Below are positions 22,039-30,822 of a stretch of 38,179 nt of DNA, piece after piece; position 1 is the stretch's first letter; every line of letters starts with the position of its first letter. The notes beneath the pieces are model-generated. The model had not been told where the DNA came from and searched no databases. It saw nothing but the letters and a program-made list of their open reading frames with translations. A program made the position numbers and the translations under genes. The stretch spans positions 1 to 38,179 of the forward strand of contig JACSDF010000026.1 in the NCBI GenBank assembly GCA_015660815.1. The letters run 5' to 3'. Origin of the DNA: Actinomycetota bacterium (lineage in GTDB: Bacteria; Actinomycetota; Actinomycetes; Nanopelagicales; Nanopelagicaceae).

Positions 22039-24012
22039 GTGGCCGAAAAAACTGCACCACCTGCAAACATTGTGCAGGAGAGCTATACCGCAAAGGATTT
22101 AGCGGTCCTCGAAGGTCTCGATGCCGTTCGAAAACGCCCTGGAATGTATATCGGCTCCACTGATTCACGTGGACTTATGCACTGCTTATGGGAGATTATC
22201 GACAACGCTGTCGATGAATCTTTAGCCGGACATTGCAAGAAAATTGAAATTAACCTTGAATCCGATGGCTCAGTTGAAGTCCATGATGATGGTCGTGGAA
22301 TTCCAGTTGATAAAGAGCCAAAGACTGGATTAACAGGTGTTGAAGTCGTTTTAACAAAATTACATGCAGGCGGAAAATTTGGCGGCGGCTCTTATGCCGC
22401 ATCTGGCGGGCTACATGGTGTTGGTGCATCAGTTGTTAACGCTCTTGCATCTCGTCTTGATGCTGAAGTCGACCGTGATGGAAAGATTTATTGGATGTCT
22501 TTTCAGCGCGGTATTGCAGGAATTTTTGAGGGTGATGGACCTAAGGCTCCATTTGAAGCTAAGTCAGGTTTGCGCGTCATTGGAAAAATTTCTAGCAAAG
22601 TCACGGGCACACGAATTAAATGGTGGTCAGATAAACAGATTTTCTTAAAAGAGGCTGAATTAGAACTATCGGAGATTTATGACCGAGCGCGCCAGACCTC
22701 ATATTTGGTGCCGGGTTTAACGTTGATTGTTAATGATAATCGCAGCAAAACTAAGACGAGTGAAGTTTTCTTCCACAAAAGCGGTATTACCGAATACTGC
22801 AACTTCTTACAACCCGATGAGCCCGTAGGTGATGTTATTCGGATTTATGGCAGTGGACATTATCAAGAGACTGTCCCGGTATTAGATGACAAAGGCCATA
22901 TGGTTTCAACCGAAGTTGAGCGCGACATGGAAGTAGATATCGCCATGAAGTGGGGCAATGGCTTTGAAACTACTCAACGCTCATTTGTAAATATTATTGC
23001 AACTCCGAAGGGCGGAACACACTTACTTGGCTTTGAGCGCTCCTTAGTAAAAACTATTAACGAAGCACTTCGATCGACTAAAACCCTTGCCAACAAAGAG
23101 GCCGATGTTATTAAAGATGACATCCTCGAAGGCATGACGGCAGTCGTCACCGTACGAATGTCAGAGCCACAGTTTGAAGGTCAAACGAAAGAAGTTCTCG
23201 GTACCGCTGCGGCAACTCGAATCGTTGCCGCCGTTGTCGCGGACAAGATGAAGGAGTATTTCAATACAACTAAGCGAATCGATAAAGCTAACGGTCGCTT
23301 AGTACTTGAAAAGATCGCTGCGGCGTCGCGAACACGAATATCAGCACGTGCCCATAAGGACTTACAACGTCGCAAGAACGCCTTGGAATCATCGTCGTTG
23401 CCTACGAAACTATCGGACTGCCGTTCAGAGGATGTAACTCGCACGGAACTATTTATCGTTGAAGGTGATTCAGCACTTGGCACAACTAAGGCCGCACGTA
23501 ATAGTGAGTTCCAAGCAATCTTGCCGATTCGCGGAAAAATACTTAATGTGCAGAAAGCATCACTATCGCAGATGCTCGAAGATAAAGAGTGCGGTTCGAT
23601 AATTCAAGTAATTGGTGCGGGCTCTGGAAAATCCTTCGAACTCGATGAAGCACGCTATGGTCGAATAATTCCTCCACTTCACCGTGTTGAAGTCATGGGT
23701 GGGGGAGGTAAAAAAGGCCAATATATTTATACGTATAGTGATGATGAGATGAAGAAAATCACTGCAGATTTAAAGAAGAACGGTAAGAAGTGGAAAGAGC
23801 CGATTCAGCGCTACAAAGGTCTTGGCGAAATGGATGCCGACCAGCTACGCGAAACCACTATGGATCCAGATGCTCGCACATTGCGTCGCATTACCGTCTC
23901 CGATGCAACTGCTGCAGAGGCGATGTTCGAACTATTGATGGGAAGCGATGTTGCCCCGCGTAAAGAGTTCATCGCTAACGCTGAAATCGATCGCGACCAC
24001 ATCGACGCCTAG
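22039..24012 (+). CDS. parE: Type IIA DNA topoisomerase subunit B (ParE/GyrB type)
   Basis: The 657-residue protein has the GHKL ATPase domain (EIIDNAVDESLAG, HDDGRGIPVD, GGLHGVGASVVNALAS), the transducer, and the TOPRIM domain with EGDSALGTTKAARNSEFQAI, LPIRGKILNVQKA, and then YSDDEM. The C-terminus PIQRYKGLGEMDADQL is standard. Actinobacteria usually carry gyrA-gyrB near the origin plus this second pair next to sigA; the subunit A partner is encoded at 26347-27867 on the other strand. In the TOPRIM domain the common E-G-D-S-A-G-G appears as EGDSALG. GTG 22039 lacks a ribosome site. A clear terminator follows at 24066. Whether the pair acts as decatenase or gyrase cannot be told here. Confidence 0.92.
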   Translation: MAEKTAPPANIVQESYTAKDLAVLEGLDAVRKRPGMYIGSTDSRGLMHCLWEIIDNAVDESLAGHCKKIEINLESDGSVEVHDDGRGIPVDKEPKTGLTGVEVVLTKLHAGGKFGGGSYAASGGLHGVGASVVNALASRLDAEVDRDGKIYWMSFQRGIAGIFEGDGPKAPFEAKSGLRVIGKISSKVTGTRIKWWSDKQIFLKEAELELSEIYDRARQTSYLVPGLTLIVNDNRSKTKTSEVFFHKSGITEYCNFLQPDEPVGDVIRIYGSGHYQETVPVLDDKGHMVSTEVERDMEVDIAMKWGNGFETTQRSFVNIIATPKGGTHLLGFERSLVKTINEALRSTKTLANKEADVIKDDILEGMTAVVTVRMSEPQFEGQTKEVLGTAAATRIVAAVVADKMKEYFNTTKRIDKANGRLVLEKIAAASRTRISARAHKDLQRRKNALESSSLPTKLSDCRSEDVTRTELFIVEGDSALGTTKAARNSEFQAILPIRGKILNVQKASLSQMLEDKECGSIIQVIGAGSGKSFELDEARYGRIIPPLHRVEVMGGGGKKGQYIYTYSDDEMKKITADLKKNGKKWKEPIQRYKGLGEMDADQLRETTMDPDARTLRRITVSDATAAEAMFELLMGSDVAPRKEFIANAEIDRDHIDA

Positions 24013-24065
24013 TTTTCCACATGCAATTTCTAGGTTTTGACTGAGGCTATACTTTTCTCGTTACC

Positions 24066-24103
24066 CCCCGCCGTCCTCCGGGACAGGCGGGGTGTTTCTA
24101 TTT
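24066..24103 (+). terminator. Intrinsic terminator after parE
   Basis: CCCCGCC (24066-24072) pairs with GGCGGGG (24086-24092), with an inner GTCC/GGAC stem and a TCCG loop, giving about 11 bp with one bulge. A T-rich stretch TGTTTCTATTT follows. It ends the parE transcript 54 bp after the stop. Confidence 0.85.
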
Positions 24104-24115
24104 ACGGGGGACTCC

Positions 24116-24733
24116 TTGGAGAATGCACGGGTTGGTTTTGTTATTGACTATCAAAATATGCACTTAACAGCGCACAACCTCTTTACTCCTAACTTAAGTA
24201 AACAGAAATCGTTGCTACATCCTCTTCTGCTATCTCAAAGTGTTCTTCTTCACCGCGCACACTTTTTACATCAGAATTTGGTTCAACTCAATATCACCCA
24301 AGTTCGTGTATTTCGAGGTTTACCAAGTAATAAACAAGAGCCGCAACGATATGCGCAAAACTTGTCTCAAAAATCAGAGTGGTCCAAAGATAAGCGTGTA
24401 AGTGTTGAATACCTTGAACTTAAATACAGGACTAAGCAGGGCTTACCTCCCCAAGAAAAAGGAATCGACGTTCTAACTGCGCTGAATTTCGTCGAGATGG
24501 CTCAAAGTGGAGATTTTGATTTAGTAATTCTAATGACCCATGACACGGATCTACAGCCCGCTCTAAAGATGGCTAATTTAGTCTCTGGGGTTCAAATAGA
24601 ATCCGCTGGTTGGTCAGGACTCAACAAACTTCGCATCAATCAAAAGAATCTCTTTCATACCTTTTTAACAGATGTAGATTTCGAAAATTCATTAGACCAG
24701 AAAGATTACTCAAAGAAAGGCCGAAAGGTTTAG
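24116..24733 (+). CDS. NYN-domain (PIN-like) putative ribonuclease
   Basis: The protein begins ENARVGFVIDYQNMH, the first NYN strand with its acidic residue and Asn. It continues with KGIDVLTALNFVEMAQSGDF and LVILMTHDTDLQPALKMAN, where the acidic residues typical of the PIN/NYN nuclease pocket lie (K-x-x-D ... S/T-x-D-x-D). NYN proteins are predicted metal-dependent RNases in RNA turnover. From TTG 24116 the product is 205 residues, with GGGGGA 4 nt upstream. The GTG at 24092, giving 213 residues, lies in the terminator stem and is unlikely. The C-terminal tail is basic (KKGRKV). It converges with the ABC-F gene, overlapping by 4 bp. Substrate unknown. Confidence 0.8.
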   Translation: MENARVGFVIDYQNMHLTAHNLFTPNLSKQKSLLHPLLLSQSVLLHRAHFLHQNLVQLNITQVRVFRGLPSNKQEPQRYAQNLSQKSEWSKDKRVSVEYLELKYRTKQGLPPQEKGIDVLTALNFVEMAQSGDFDLVILMTHDTDLQPALKMANLVSGVQIESAGWSGLNKLRINQKNLFHTFLTDVDFENSLDQKDYSKKGRKV

Positions 24734-26328
24734 TCGATTGCGACTAAGTCGAAATACTCTTCTTTCCAAAGATCCTCATCGCCATCTGGCAACAAGATAA
24801 CGCGCTCAGGCTTTAATGATTGAACTGCGCCTTCATCATGGCTGACCATGATTACTGCGCCTTGATACTCACTTAATGCTCCAAGGATTTCAGCACGTGA
24901 TGCTGGATCTAAGTTGTTTGTTGGCTCATCAAGGAGCAAAACATTTGCAGCAGAAACGACTAGAACTGCAAGGGCAAGACGTGTTCGCTCACCACCTGAT
25001 AAGACTTTAACGGGCTTATGAACATCATCGCCGACAAATAAGAATGAACCAAGAGTGTTTCGGGCCTCAGGTTCGCGAAGATCGGGCGTTGCCGACATCA
25101 TGTTTTCAAGCACTGTACGTTCGAAATCTAACGACTCGTGCTCCTGGGCATAGTAACCAATCTTTAATCCATGACCATGTTCGACGGTACCTGTGTCAGA
25201 TTCAAGTTCTCCAGCTAAAATTCTAAGGAGTGTTGTTTTACCGGCGCCGTTAAGACCGAGGATTACAACGCGCGAACCCTTGTCGATGACACATGAGACG
25301 TCAGTGAAGATCTCTAGTGACCCATAAGATTTTGAAAGCTCTTCACCAGATAAGGGTGTTTTGCCACATGGGGCAGGAGTTGGAAAACGCAGGCGAGCAA
25401 CTTTGTCGCTAACGCGCACATCTTCCAGACCGGATCTAAGTTTTTCAGCACGACGTAACATGCCTTGGGCCGCCGTTGCCTTGCTGGCTTTGGCGCGCAT
25501 TTTTTCGCCCTGCTTCTGCAAAATTTCGGCACGCTTTTCGGCGTTAGCGCGTTCTTTTTTACGGCGGTGCTCATCTTGTTCGCGTTGCAATAAATAAGCT
25601 TTCCAACCTAAGTTGTACACATCGATGACGTTGCGGTTTGCATCTAAGTAAAAGACTTTATTAACAACAGTCTCGATCAAGTTAGTATCGTGAGAAATAA
25701 TCACAAGTCCGCCCGAGTATTTAGCTAAAAACTCACGCAGCCAGACAACGGATTCAGCATCTAAGTGGTTAGTCGGCTCATCCAGAAGTAGGGTTTCAGC
25801 GCCACTAAAAAGAATGCGTGCCAACTCAATACGACGGCGTTGACCGCCAGATAACGTTGAGAGCTCATGGCTAAAGACCGCTTCGGTTACACCTAAAGAC
25901 GTTGCGATCGCTTCAGCTTCAGCTGTTGCGGCATAACCGCCCGCTGCGCTGAATTCATGTTCAACGCGGGTATATCTATCCATCGCTTTTTCAAGGGCCT
26001 CGCCCTCGGTGGTCGACATCTCTTCTTCGACCTGACGCATGCGATGTGAAATCTGATCTAAGTTACGGGCCGACAAGATGCGCTCGATTACCGAACCTGG
26101 TTCATCCCCTGTCCGAGGATCTTGAGGCAGATACCCGATTTTTCCTGTTCTGTTTACCGCCCCGCCTGCAGGCATGTTCTCTCCCGCTAGTACTTTTGCG
26201 AGCGTCGATTTACCCGCACCATTTCGACCAACAAAGCCGATACGGTCGCCGCTGTTAATACGTACGGTTACACCTTTAACCAACAGGCGGGCACCAGCAC
26301 GTAGTTCGAGGGCTTGAGTTGAAATCAC
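24730..26328 (-). CDS. ABC-F family ATPase (ribosome-associated)
   Basis: Two ABC cassettes lie in one 532-residue chain without membrane helices. The first has FVGRNGAGKST, LSTLSGGQRRRIELARIL and LLLDEPTNHLD; the second has ILGLNGAGKTT, VLSGGERTRLALAV and LLLDEPTNNLD. Between them is a charged linker (QREQDEHRRKKERANAEKRA and onward), the P-site tRNA interaction motif region of ABC-F proteins such as EttA, Uup and YkpA. These proteins bind the ribosomal E site and relieve stalls or resist drugs. The GTG start at 26328 has no ribosome site but has TAGAAT 5 nt upstream, suggesting its own leaderless transcript inside the parC tail. The subgroup was not assigned. Confidence 0.92.
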   Translation of the reverse strand: MISTQALELRAGARLLVKGVTVRINSGDRIGFVGRNGAGKSTLAKVLAGENMPAGGAVNRTGKIGYLPQDPRTGDEPGSVIERILSARNLDQISHRMRQVEEEMSTTEGEALEKAMDRYTRVEHEFSAAGGYAATAEAEAIATSLGVTEAVFSHELSTLSGGQRRRIELARILFSGAETLLLDEPTNHLDAESVVWLREFLAKYSGGLVIISHDTNLIETVVNKVFYLDANRNVIDVYNLGWKAYLLQREQDEHRRKKERANAEKRAEILQKQGEKMRAKASKATAAQGMLRRAEKLRSGLEDVRVSDKVARLRFPTPAPCGKTPLSGEELSKSYGSLEIFTDVSCVIDKGSRVVILGLNGAGKTTLLRILAGELESDTGTVEHGHGLKIGYYAQEHESLDFERTVLENMMSATPDLREPEARNTLGSFLFVGDDVHKPVKVLSGGERTRLALAVLVVSAANVLLLDEPTNNLDPASRAEILGALSEYQGAVIMVSHDEGAVQSLKPERVILLPDGDEDLWKEEYFDLVAID

Positions 26329-26333
26329 ACCGT

Positions 26334-26339
26334 ATTCTA
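26334..26339 (-). promoter_or_regulatory. Candidate -10 (TAGAAT) for leaderless ABC-F transcript
   Basis: On the minus strand TAGAAT lies in the 18-bp gap after parC, 5 nt before the GTG of the ABC-F gene, which lacks a Shine-Dalgarno. Confidence 0.4.
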
Positions 26340-26346
26340 GCCGAGT

Positions 26347-27867
26347 TTATGCAGCGCCAATTCTCGTCTTTCGAGGCGTAGCAAATGACTTAGATACGGC
26401 AGTTAACTCCTCAGATACTTGGGCTTTGATCGCATCTTCGCTCTTAAGTAGTTTTGTTAACTCAGTGATTATCGATTTTAGTTCTTTCTGTTCGGTCTCA
26501 AGTTCTAATTTGCTCATCTTGGTCAGACGGCGAAGCGGCATATCTAAGATATAGGTGGTTTGTTCATCATTTAAAGAGAAATCTTTCATGAGTTTTTCTT
26601 TGGCTGTGGCCGCATCATCACTTGCGCGAATAATCTTAATAACTTTATCGATATCGATTATCGCCTTTAAGAGACCGTCGACTAGCGTCAAACGTGCCTG
26701 GGCCTTAGCTTTACGGTACTCACTTCGGCGACGCACCACTTCTATGCGGTGATCTATGAATACTCGAAGTAATTCTTTCAATCCGAGAGTCTGAGGGCGA
26801 CCTTTAACTAATGCGACTGCATTTATTGAGAACGCGTCTTCCATTGGTGTTAATGCATAAAGTTGTTCAAGAACTTTCTCTGGCTCAAAACCATTTTTGA
26901 TTTCAATCACGACATTAGTGCCGGTCTGGCCATCGGTTAAATCGATGATGTCGCTGATGCCTTGAATCTTCTTGGACTTTACAAGGGCTGCAATTCTCTC
27001 CACAACTTTTTCAGGTCCGATTGTAAATGGAAGCTCTTTTATAACAAGACCCATCTTCCGTGACGTAACTCTTTCAATCTCAACACTTGCACGAACTTTA
27101 AATGACCCGTTACCAGTGGCGTAAGCCTCGCGCACGCCGTCAAGACCAACAAGTTCGCCACCAGTTGGAAAATCTGGACCGGGAATATATTTCATTAACT
27201 GCTTAACAGTTGCGGTTGGATTTTCAATCAAGAACTTAGTGGCAGCGATTACTTCGCCTAAGTTATGCGGCGCCATATTAGTGGCCATACCCACAGCGAT
27301 TCCTGAGCCGCCATTGACGAGCAGGTTGGGATATGCAGCGGGTAGAACTAGTGGCTCAGATAATTGACCGTCATAGTTAGGGCCAAAATCAACGGTATTT
27401 TCATCGGCTTCAGCGACCATGGCCATTGCAGCAAGAGCTAGGCGTGCTTCGGTATAACGCATCGCTGCAGGGCCAGCATCGAGTGAGCCAAAGTTTCCGT
27501 GACCGTCAATCAGTGGAAGACGCATTGAAAAAGATTGCGCCATGCGAACCAGGGCGTCATAGATTGCGCCATCACCATGCGGGTGCAACTTACCCATGAC
27601 CTCACCGACAACGCGCGCGCTCTTTACATGTCCGCGCTCTGGTCGCAGCCCCATATCGGCCATCTGATGAAGGATGCGGCGGTGGACAGGCTTTAAACCA
27701 TCACGTGCATCGGGTAAAGCGCGAGAATAAATTACGGAGTAGGCATACTCAAGAAATGATTCAGATACTTCTTTGGAGACATCGATATCAACGATCTTGC
27801 CCGGATACTCTCCAGGTTTTGGACCAACTACTTTCTTAGCCTTGCTCTTAATCGGTGTCGTTGCCAT
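26347..27867 (-). CDS. parC: Type IIA DNA topoisomerase subunit A (ParC type) lacking the C-terminal pinwheel domain
   Basis: This is the DNA-cleaving subunit partnering parE. From ATG 27867 the product is 506 residues; a frame to 27933 would add 22 unlikely residues. The breakage-reunion core is complete: SRALPDARDGLKPVHRRILH, HPHGDGAIYDALVRMAQ, DGHGNFGSLDAGPAAMRYTE with catalytic Tyr138, MATNMAPHNLGEVI and PGPDFPTGG. The coiled-coil gate region ends with LDMPLRRLTKMSKLELETE. The protein stops shortly after, at SKSFATPRKTRIGAA, where ParC/GyrA proteins normally continue another ~300 residues into the DNA-wrapping beta-pinwheel. The next gene starts 18 bp downstream, so the missing domain is not simply out of frame nearby. 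The ATG lacks a ribosome site but has CACAAT 7 nt upstream. Confidence 0.92.
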   Translation of the reverse strand: MATTPIKSKAKKVVGPKPGEYPGKIVDIDVSKEVSESFLEYAYSVIYSRALPDARDGLKPVHRRILHQMADMGLRPERGHVKSARVVGEVMGKLHPHGDGAIYDALVRMAQSFSMRLPLIDGHGNFGSLDAGPAAMRYTEARLALAAMAMVAEADENTVDFGPNYDGQLSEPLVLPAAYPNLLVNGGSGIAVGMATNMAPHNLGEVIAATKFLIENPTATVKQLMKYIPGPDFPTGGELVGLDGVREAYATGNGSFKVRASVEIERVTSRKMGLVIKELPFTIGPEKVVERIAALVKSKKIQGISDIIDLTDGQTGTNVVIEIKNGFEPEKVLEQLYALTPMEDAFSINAVALVKGRPQTLGLKELLRVFIDHRIEVVRRRSEYRKAKAQARLTLVDGLLKAIIDIDKVIKIIRASDDAATAKEKLMKDFSLNDEQTTYILDMPLRRLTKMSKLELETEQKELKSIITELTKLLKSEDAIKAQVSEELTAVSKSFATPRKTRIGAA

Positions 27868-27874
27868 GGGGGAG

Positions 27875-27880
27875 ATTGTG
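27875..27880 (-). promoter_or_regulatory. Candidate -10 (CACAAT) for leaderless parC transcript
   Basis: On the minus strand TTGGCACAAT is followed by 7 nt (CTCCCCC) and the parC ATG. The C-rich spacer cannot act as a Shine-Dalgarno. The same TTGGCACAAT precedes the hmuT start. Confidence 0.45.
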
Positions 27881-27893
27881 CCAACTACAGGGG

Positions 27894-28775
27894 TTAATTC
27901 AGGGGAGGGCGCGCCCCAACTGTTGCAACACACTTTGCAGCTAACGCCGTTCCAGCCGATAAGGCGGTTTCTAGGTCACGTGTTTCTAGCCACATCGGAA
28001 TAAAGCCTGCGGCAAAAGAATCCCCAGCACCAGTTGTATCGACCACGTTAGTTGTGACTGCCGCGACTCGTGCCGATTGGTCGTTAAAGACGGCCACTGC
28101 ACCGCGTGAGCCAAGTTTTATAACAACGAGAGGTGTGAACTTCTTCAAACTCTCTTCTGCATCCTCGATATTTGTAGCATCGCCAAGGTAAAGGGCCTCT
28201 TCGGCGTTGAGCAGAATGCCATCCATCAGACTAACCCAGGATAAAACCTCTTTAAGGGGCACAATCTTCATGGCACCTGTTGTGGTTGGATCGAAATATA
28301 TTGGAATTCCTGCAGCTTTAACTTTTTTTACCATTGCTAGAACGGCATCGCGGCTGCGGAAATCAAGCAGCGCATAACCGCTGACGTAAACTCCATCGAC
28401 ATCATCTAAAGGAGGCAGGTCACTAACTTCTAGATCGGCATTAGCTCCGTTATCCGGAAACATAGTTCGCTCACCATTGGAATCGACCAAGATAACAACA
28501 ACACCAGTAGGCCGTCCGGAGCGCATTAAATTCATATGCTCTACGCCGTATTTATCTAAATCAGAGATTAATGCAAAGCCGACGGGATCATTTCCTACCC
28601 GTGCAACAAGTTGAGCTTTAGTATTTGTCCGCGTGATCCATGTTGAAACATTAGCTGCCTGTCCGCCTGGGTGCGTTGAGATTCGACTTGCAGTGTCATT
28701 GCCGTAATTAATGCTCTCTTTGAGTTGGGCGATTACATCTAGAGCAAGGTCACCAATGCATAGGATTTTCTTCAC
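27894..28775 (-). CDS. psuK: PfkB-family kinase, probable pseudouridine kinase
   Basis: The 293-residue protein is a ribokinase-fold sugar kinase: N-terminal CIGDLALDV, substrate motif PGGQAANVS (36-44), GRPTGVVVILVDSNGERTMF, and the ATP/anion-hole motif DTTGAGDSFAAGF with the catalytic Asp. By itself the fold does not fix the substrate. It overlaps the upstream psuG by 4 bp (ATGA), and the psuG-psuK pairing is the known route for pseudouridine breakdown: the kinase makes pseudouridine 5'-phosphate and PsuG splits it into uracil and ribose 5-phosphate. Pseudouridine kinase is therefore the best call; ribokinase or adenosine kinase is the alternative. Confidence 0.85.
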   Translation of the reverse strand: MKKILCIGDLALDVIAQLKESINYGNDTASRISTHPGGQAANVSTWITRTNTKAQLVARVGNDPVGFALISDLDKYGVEHMNLMRSGRPTGVVVILVDSNGERTMFPDNGANADLEVSDLPPLDDVDGVYVSGYALLDFRSRDAVLAMVKKVKAAGIPIYFDPTTTGAMKIVPLKEVLSWVSLMDGILLNAEEALYLGDATNIEDAEESLKKFTPLVVIKLGSRGAVAVFNDQSARVAAVTTNVVDTTGAGDSFAAGFIPMWLETRDLETALSAGTALAAKCVATVGARPPLN

Positions 28776-29674
28776 TTTAATGCGACCGCTATTTCAGCAG
28801 CTAAAGCACAGTTAGATTTAATAATTTCTGTATTTATAGAAAGAGACTCACCGTGGGATGCCGTATGAAAATGCTCTAATAGAAATGGAGTTACTGCCTT
28901 TCCATCAATACCATCATGAGCGGCTTTCGCTAGACCTGCTGCAAGAATTTGATCATGGCGCGCTTTTGCCATCTCTTTTTTAACTGGATTTGCAACTATT
29001 AATGATTTGAATTGTGTGGAAATTGCTGTGCGAGCTTTAATTATCGAAGCAATTTCATCGGGGCTATCAACTCGGTGCTCTATATCAAAACCTGAATCTG
29101 TTAAGTAAAAACCTGGAAAGCGATTCGTCTTGAAACCAACAAGGCCTATTGCAAGAGTTTCAAGCCGCTCAAGAGTTGCATGGACATCAAGAATCGACTT
29201 CACACCGGCGCACACCACAGTCATATCTAGTTGAGATAAGGCAGTTAGATCTGCAGATTCATCGAAGGACTCATTTGCTCCACGATGCACGCCACCAAGC
29301 CCACCTGTGGCAAAAATCTTGATGCCTGCGATTGCAGCGATGTGCGCAGTAGCTGCAACAGTGGTTGCCGCACTCTTTCCTTGGGCAATAATGATCGCTA
29401 AATCGCGGATCGAAGCTTTAGAAATATCATCGCGATTGGCAATTGCCTCTAACTCGTAGCTTTCAAGACCAACATGCACAACACCATCTAGGAGGGCAAT
29501 GGTTGCTGGTACTGCGCCATGTGCACGGATGATTTCTTCACATTCGATGGCGACAGATAAATTACTCGGGCGCGGTAAACCGTGAGAAATAATCGTGGAT
29601 TCGAGGGCGACTAATGGATTTCCAGCGGTAATTGCATCTGCAACTTCGGTGGAGAATTTAATCGCACTCTTCAT
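28772..29674 (-). CDS. psuG: Pseudouridine-5'-phosphate glycosidase
   Basis: PsuG reversibly cleaves the C-C glycosidic bond of pseudouridine 5'-phosphate to uracil and ribose 5-phosphate. The ~300-residue protein shows the family signatures ALESTIISHGLPRPSN near the N-terminus, VPATIALLDGVVHVGL, GKSAATTVAATAHIAAIAGI, FATGGLGGVHRGA, DLTALSQLDMTVVCAGVKSI and LETLAIGLVGFKTNRFPGFY. Start: ATG 29674 is preferred because AAGG stands 9 nt upstream; the ATG at 29680 would be only 2 nt from it. It overlaps psuK by 4 bp and is divergent from the phosphodiesterase-like gene across a gap of 38 bp. Confidence 0.95.
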   Translation of the reverse strand: MKSAIKFSTEVADAITAGNPLVALESTIISHGLPRPSNLSVAIECEEIIRAHGAVPATIALLDGVVHVGLESYELEAIANRDDISKASIRDLAIIIAQGKSAATTVAATAHIAAIAGIKIFATGGLGGVHRGANESFDESADLTALSQLDMTVVCAGVKSILDVHATLERLETLAIGLVGFKTNRFPGFYLTDSGFDIEHRVDSPDEIASIIKARTAISTQFKSLIVANPVKKEMAKARHDQILAAGLAKAAHDGIDGKAVTPFLLEHFHTASHGESLSINTEIIKSNCALAAEIAVALK

Positions 29675-29712
29675 ATGCATAACCTTAGCGGATGTAGTGA
29701 GAAGATAACCTC

Positions 29713-30819
29713 GTGCATTTATCGCAGATTACTCCGTCGATTTTTTCAAGCCTTGGGCTGGGCACGGCAGAGGATTCAATTGGTGCTGGGACTAGTCCGA
29801 TGGGACGCGAAATCCTATTCCTCATTGATGGTTTCGGAGCCGATGTTTTAGAAACTTTTGCCAGTGCTATTCCAAACATTTCGCGGCTCAAACTACACGC
29901 AATCGTAAACACGGCGTTTCCTTCGACGACGGCAACGAGCCTTGCGACGTTAACAACTGGAACGTTGCCAGGTGTGCATGGAATGTTGGGCTATACCGTG
30001 CAGGTTCCACGTAGTGGTGGGCGCATATTAAATGCACTTAAATGGGATGAACGCGTTGATCCCATGAATTGGCAGCCGGTACCTACATTGTTTGAACGCG
30101 CAATGGCCGAAGGTATTAACGTCTCACATGTTGCCGCTAAGCGATATGAAAATAGTGGTTTTACGCGAGCAGTCTTTCGAGGCGCCGAATATAGAGGTGC
30201 CAACCTCGTGACAGATTTGATTGCACAAACTAAAGATGCACTCCGTAAGACACCCTCTTTCGTGTATCTCTATATGAATGACCTTGATGTGGCGGGCCAT
30301 AGTGATGGCGTCGGAAGCGAGAAATGGTTGGCAGCTTTAACTATGATCGATGTGATGTTTGCAAACCTAGTTAAAGAGATGCCACAAGGAACTCGCATCT
30401 GGTTAACATCCGACCATGGAATGATAAATGTAGGTGAAAAAATTATTATCGGCGATGACAATCCACTCCTAGATAATATTGCAACAATTGGTGGCGAACC
30501 TCGAGCCCGTCATCTGTATTTAAGTTCTGATCACGATAGCGCAGCGGCCCGCAGCGATGTTGCTAGTGTGTGGCAAGAGTTCTTGGGCGATCGAGTTGAC
30601 GTTTTCACTCGTGAGCAGGCGGTGGATAGTAATCTCTTTGGTGAATTAGTTAGCGCAGATTCACTTGATCGCATGGGCGAGGTTATCGCCGTACCACAAG
30701 GTAGCGTCGTATTAATCGATCCGACCCGGATTGATAAAGAGGGTTCGATGGTCGGTCATCACGGCGCAGATAGCGACACAGAGACGCAGGTTGGTTTACT
30801 TACAACAACTTTAAATTAA
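29713..30819 (+). CDS. Alkaline-phosphatase-superfamily (nucleotide pyrophosphatase/phosphodiesterase-like) protein
   Basis: The 368-residue protein has the metal-site pattern of type I phosphodiesterase/nucleotide pyrophosphatases. LIDGFGADVL holds the first Asp, and AFPSTTATSLATLTTGTLPG holds the Thr nucleophile. YMNDLDVAGHSDG, TSDHGMI and GHHGADS supply the remaining Asp/His ligands. There is no signal peptide, so it is likely cytoplasmic. Substrates of these proteins range from nucleotide-sugar and phosphodiester compounds to phosphonates and cannot be chosen from sequence. GTG 29713 lacks a clear ribosome site. It converges with corA with only 3 bp between stops. Similar genes sit near sepH in other actinobacteria, as far as I recall. 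Confidence 0.88.
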   Translation: MHLSQITPSIFSSLGLGTAEDSIGAGTSPMGREILFLIDGFGADVLETFASAIPNISRLKLHAIVNTAFPSTTATSLATLTTGTLPGVHGMLGYTVQVPRSGGRILNALKWDERVDPMNWQPVPTLFERAMAEGINVSHVAAKRYENSGFTRAVFRGAEYRGANLVTDLIAQTKDALRKTPSFVYLYMNDLDVAGHSDGVGSEKWLAALTMIDVMFANLVKEMPQGTRIWLTSDHGMINVGEKIIIGDDNPLLDNIATIGGEPRARHLYLSSDHDSAAARSDVASVWQEFLGDRVDVFTREQAVDSNLFGELVSADSLDRMGEVIAVPQGSVVLIDPTRIDKEGSMVGHHGADSDTETQVGLLTTTLN

Positions 30820-30822
30820 TTA

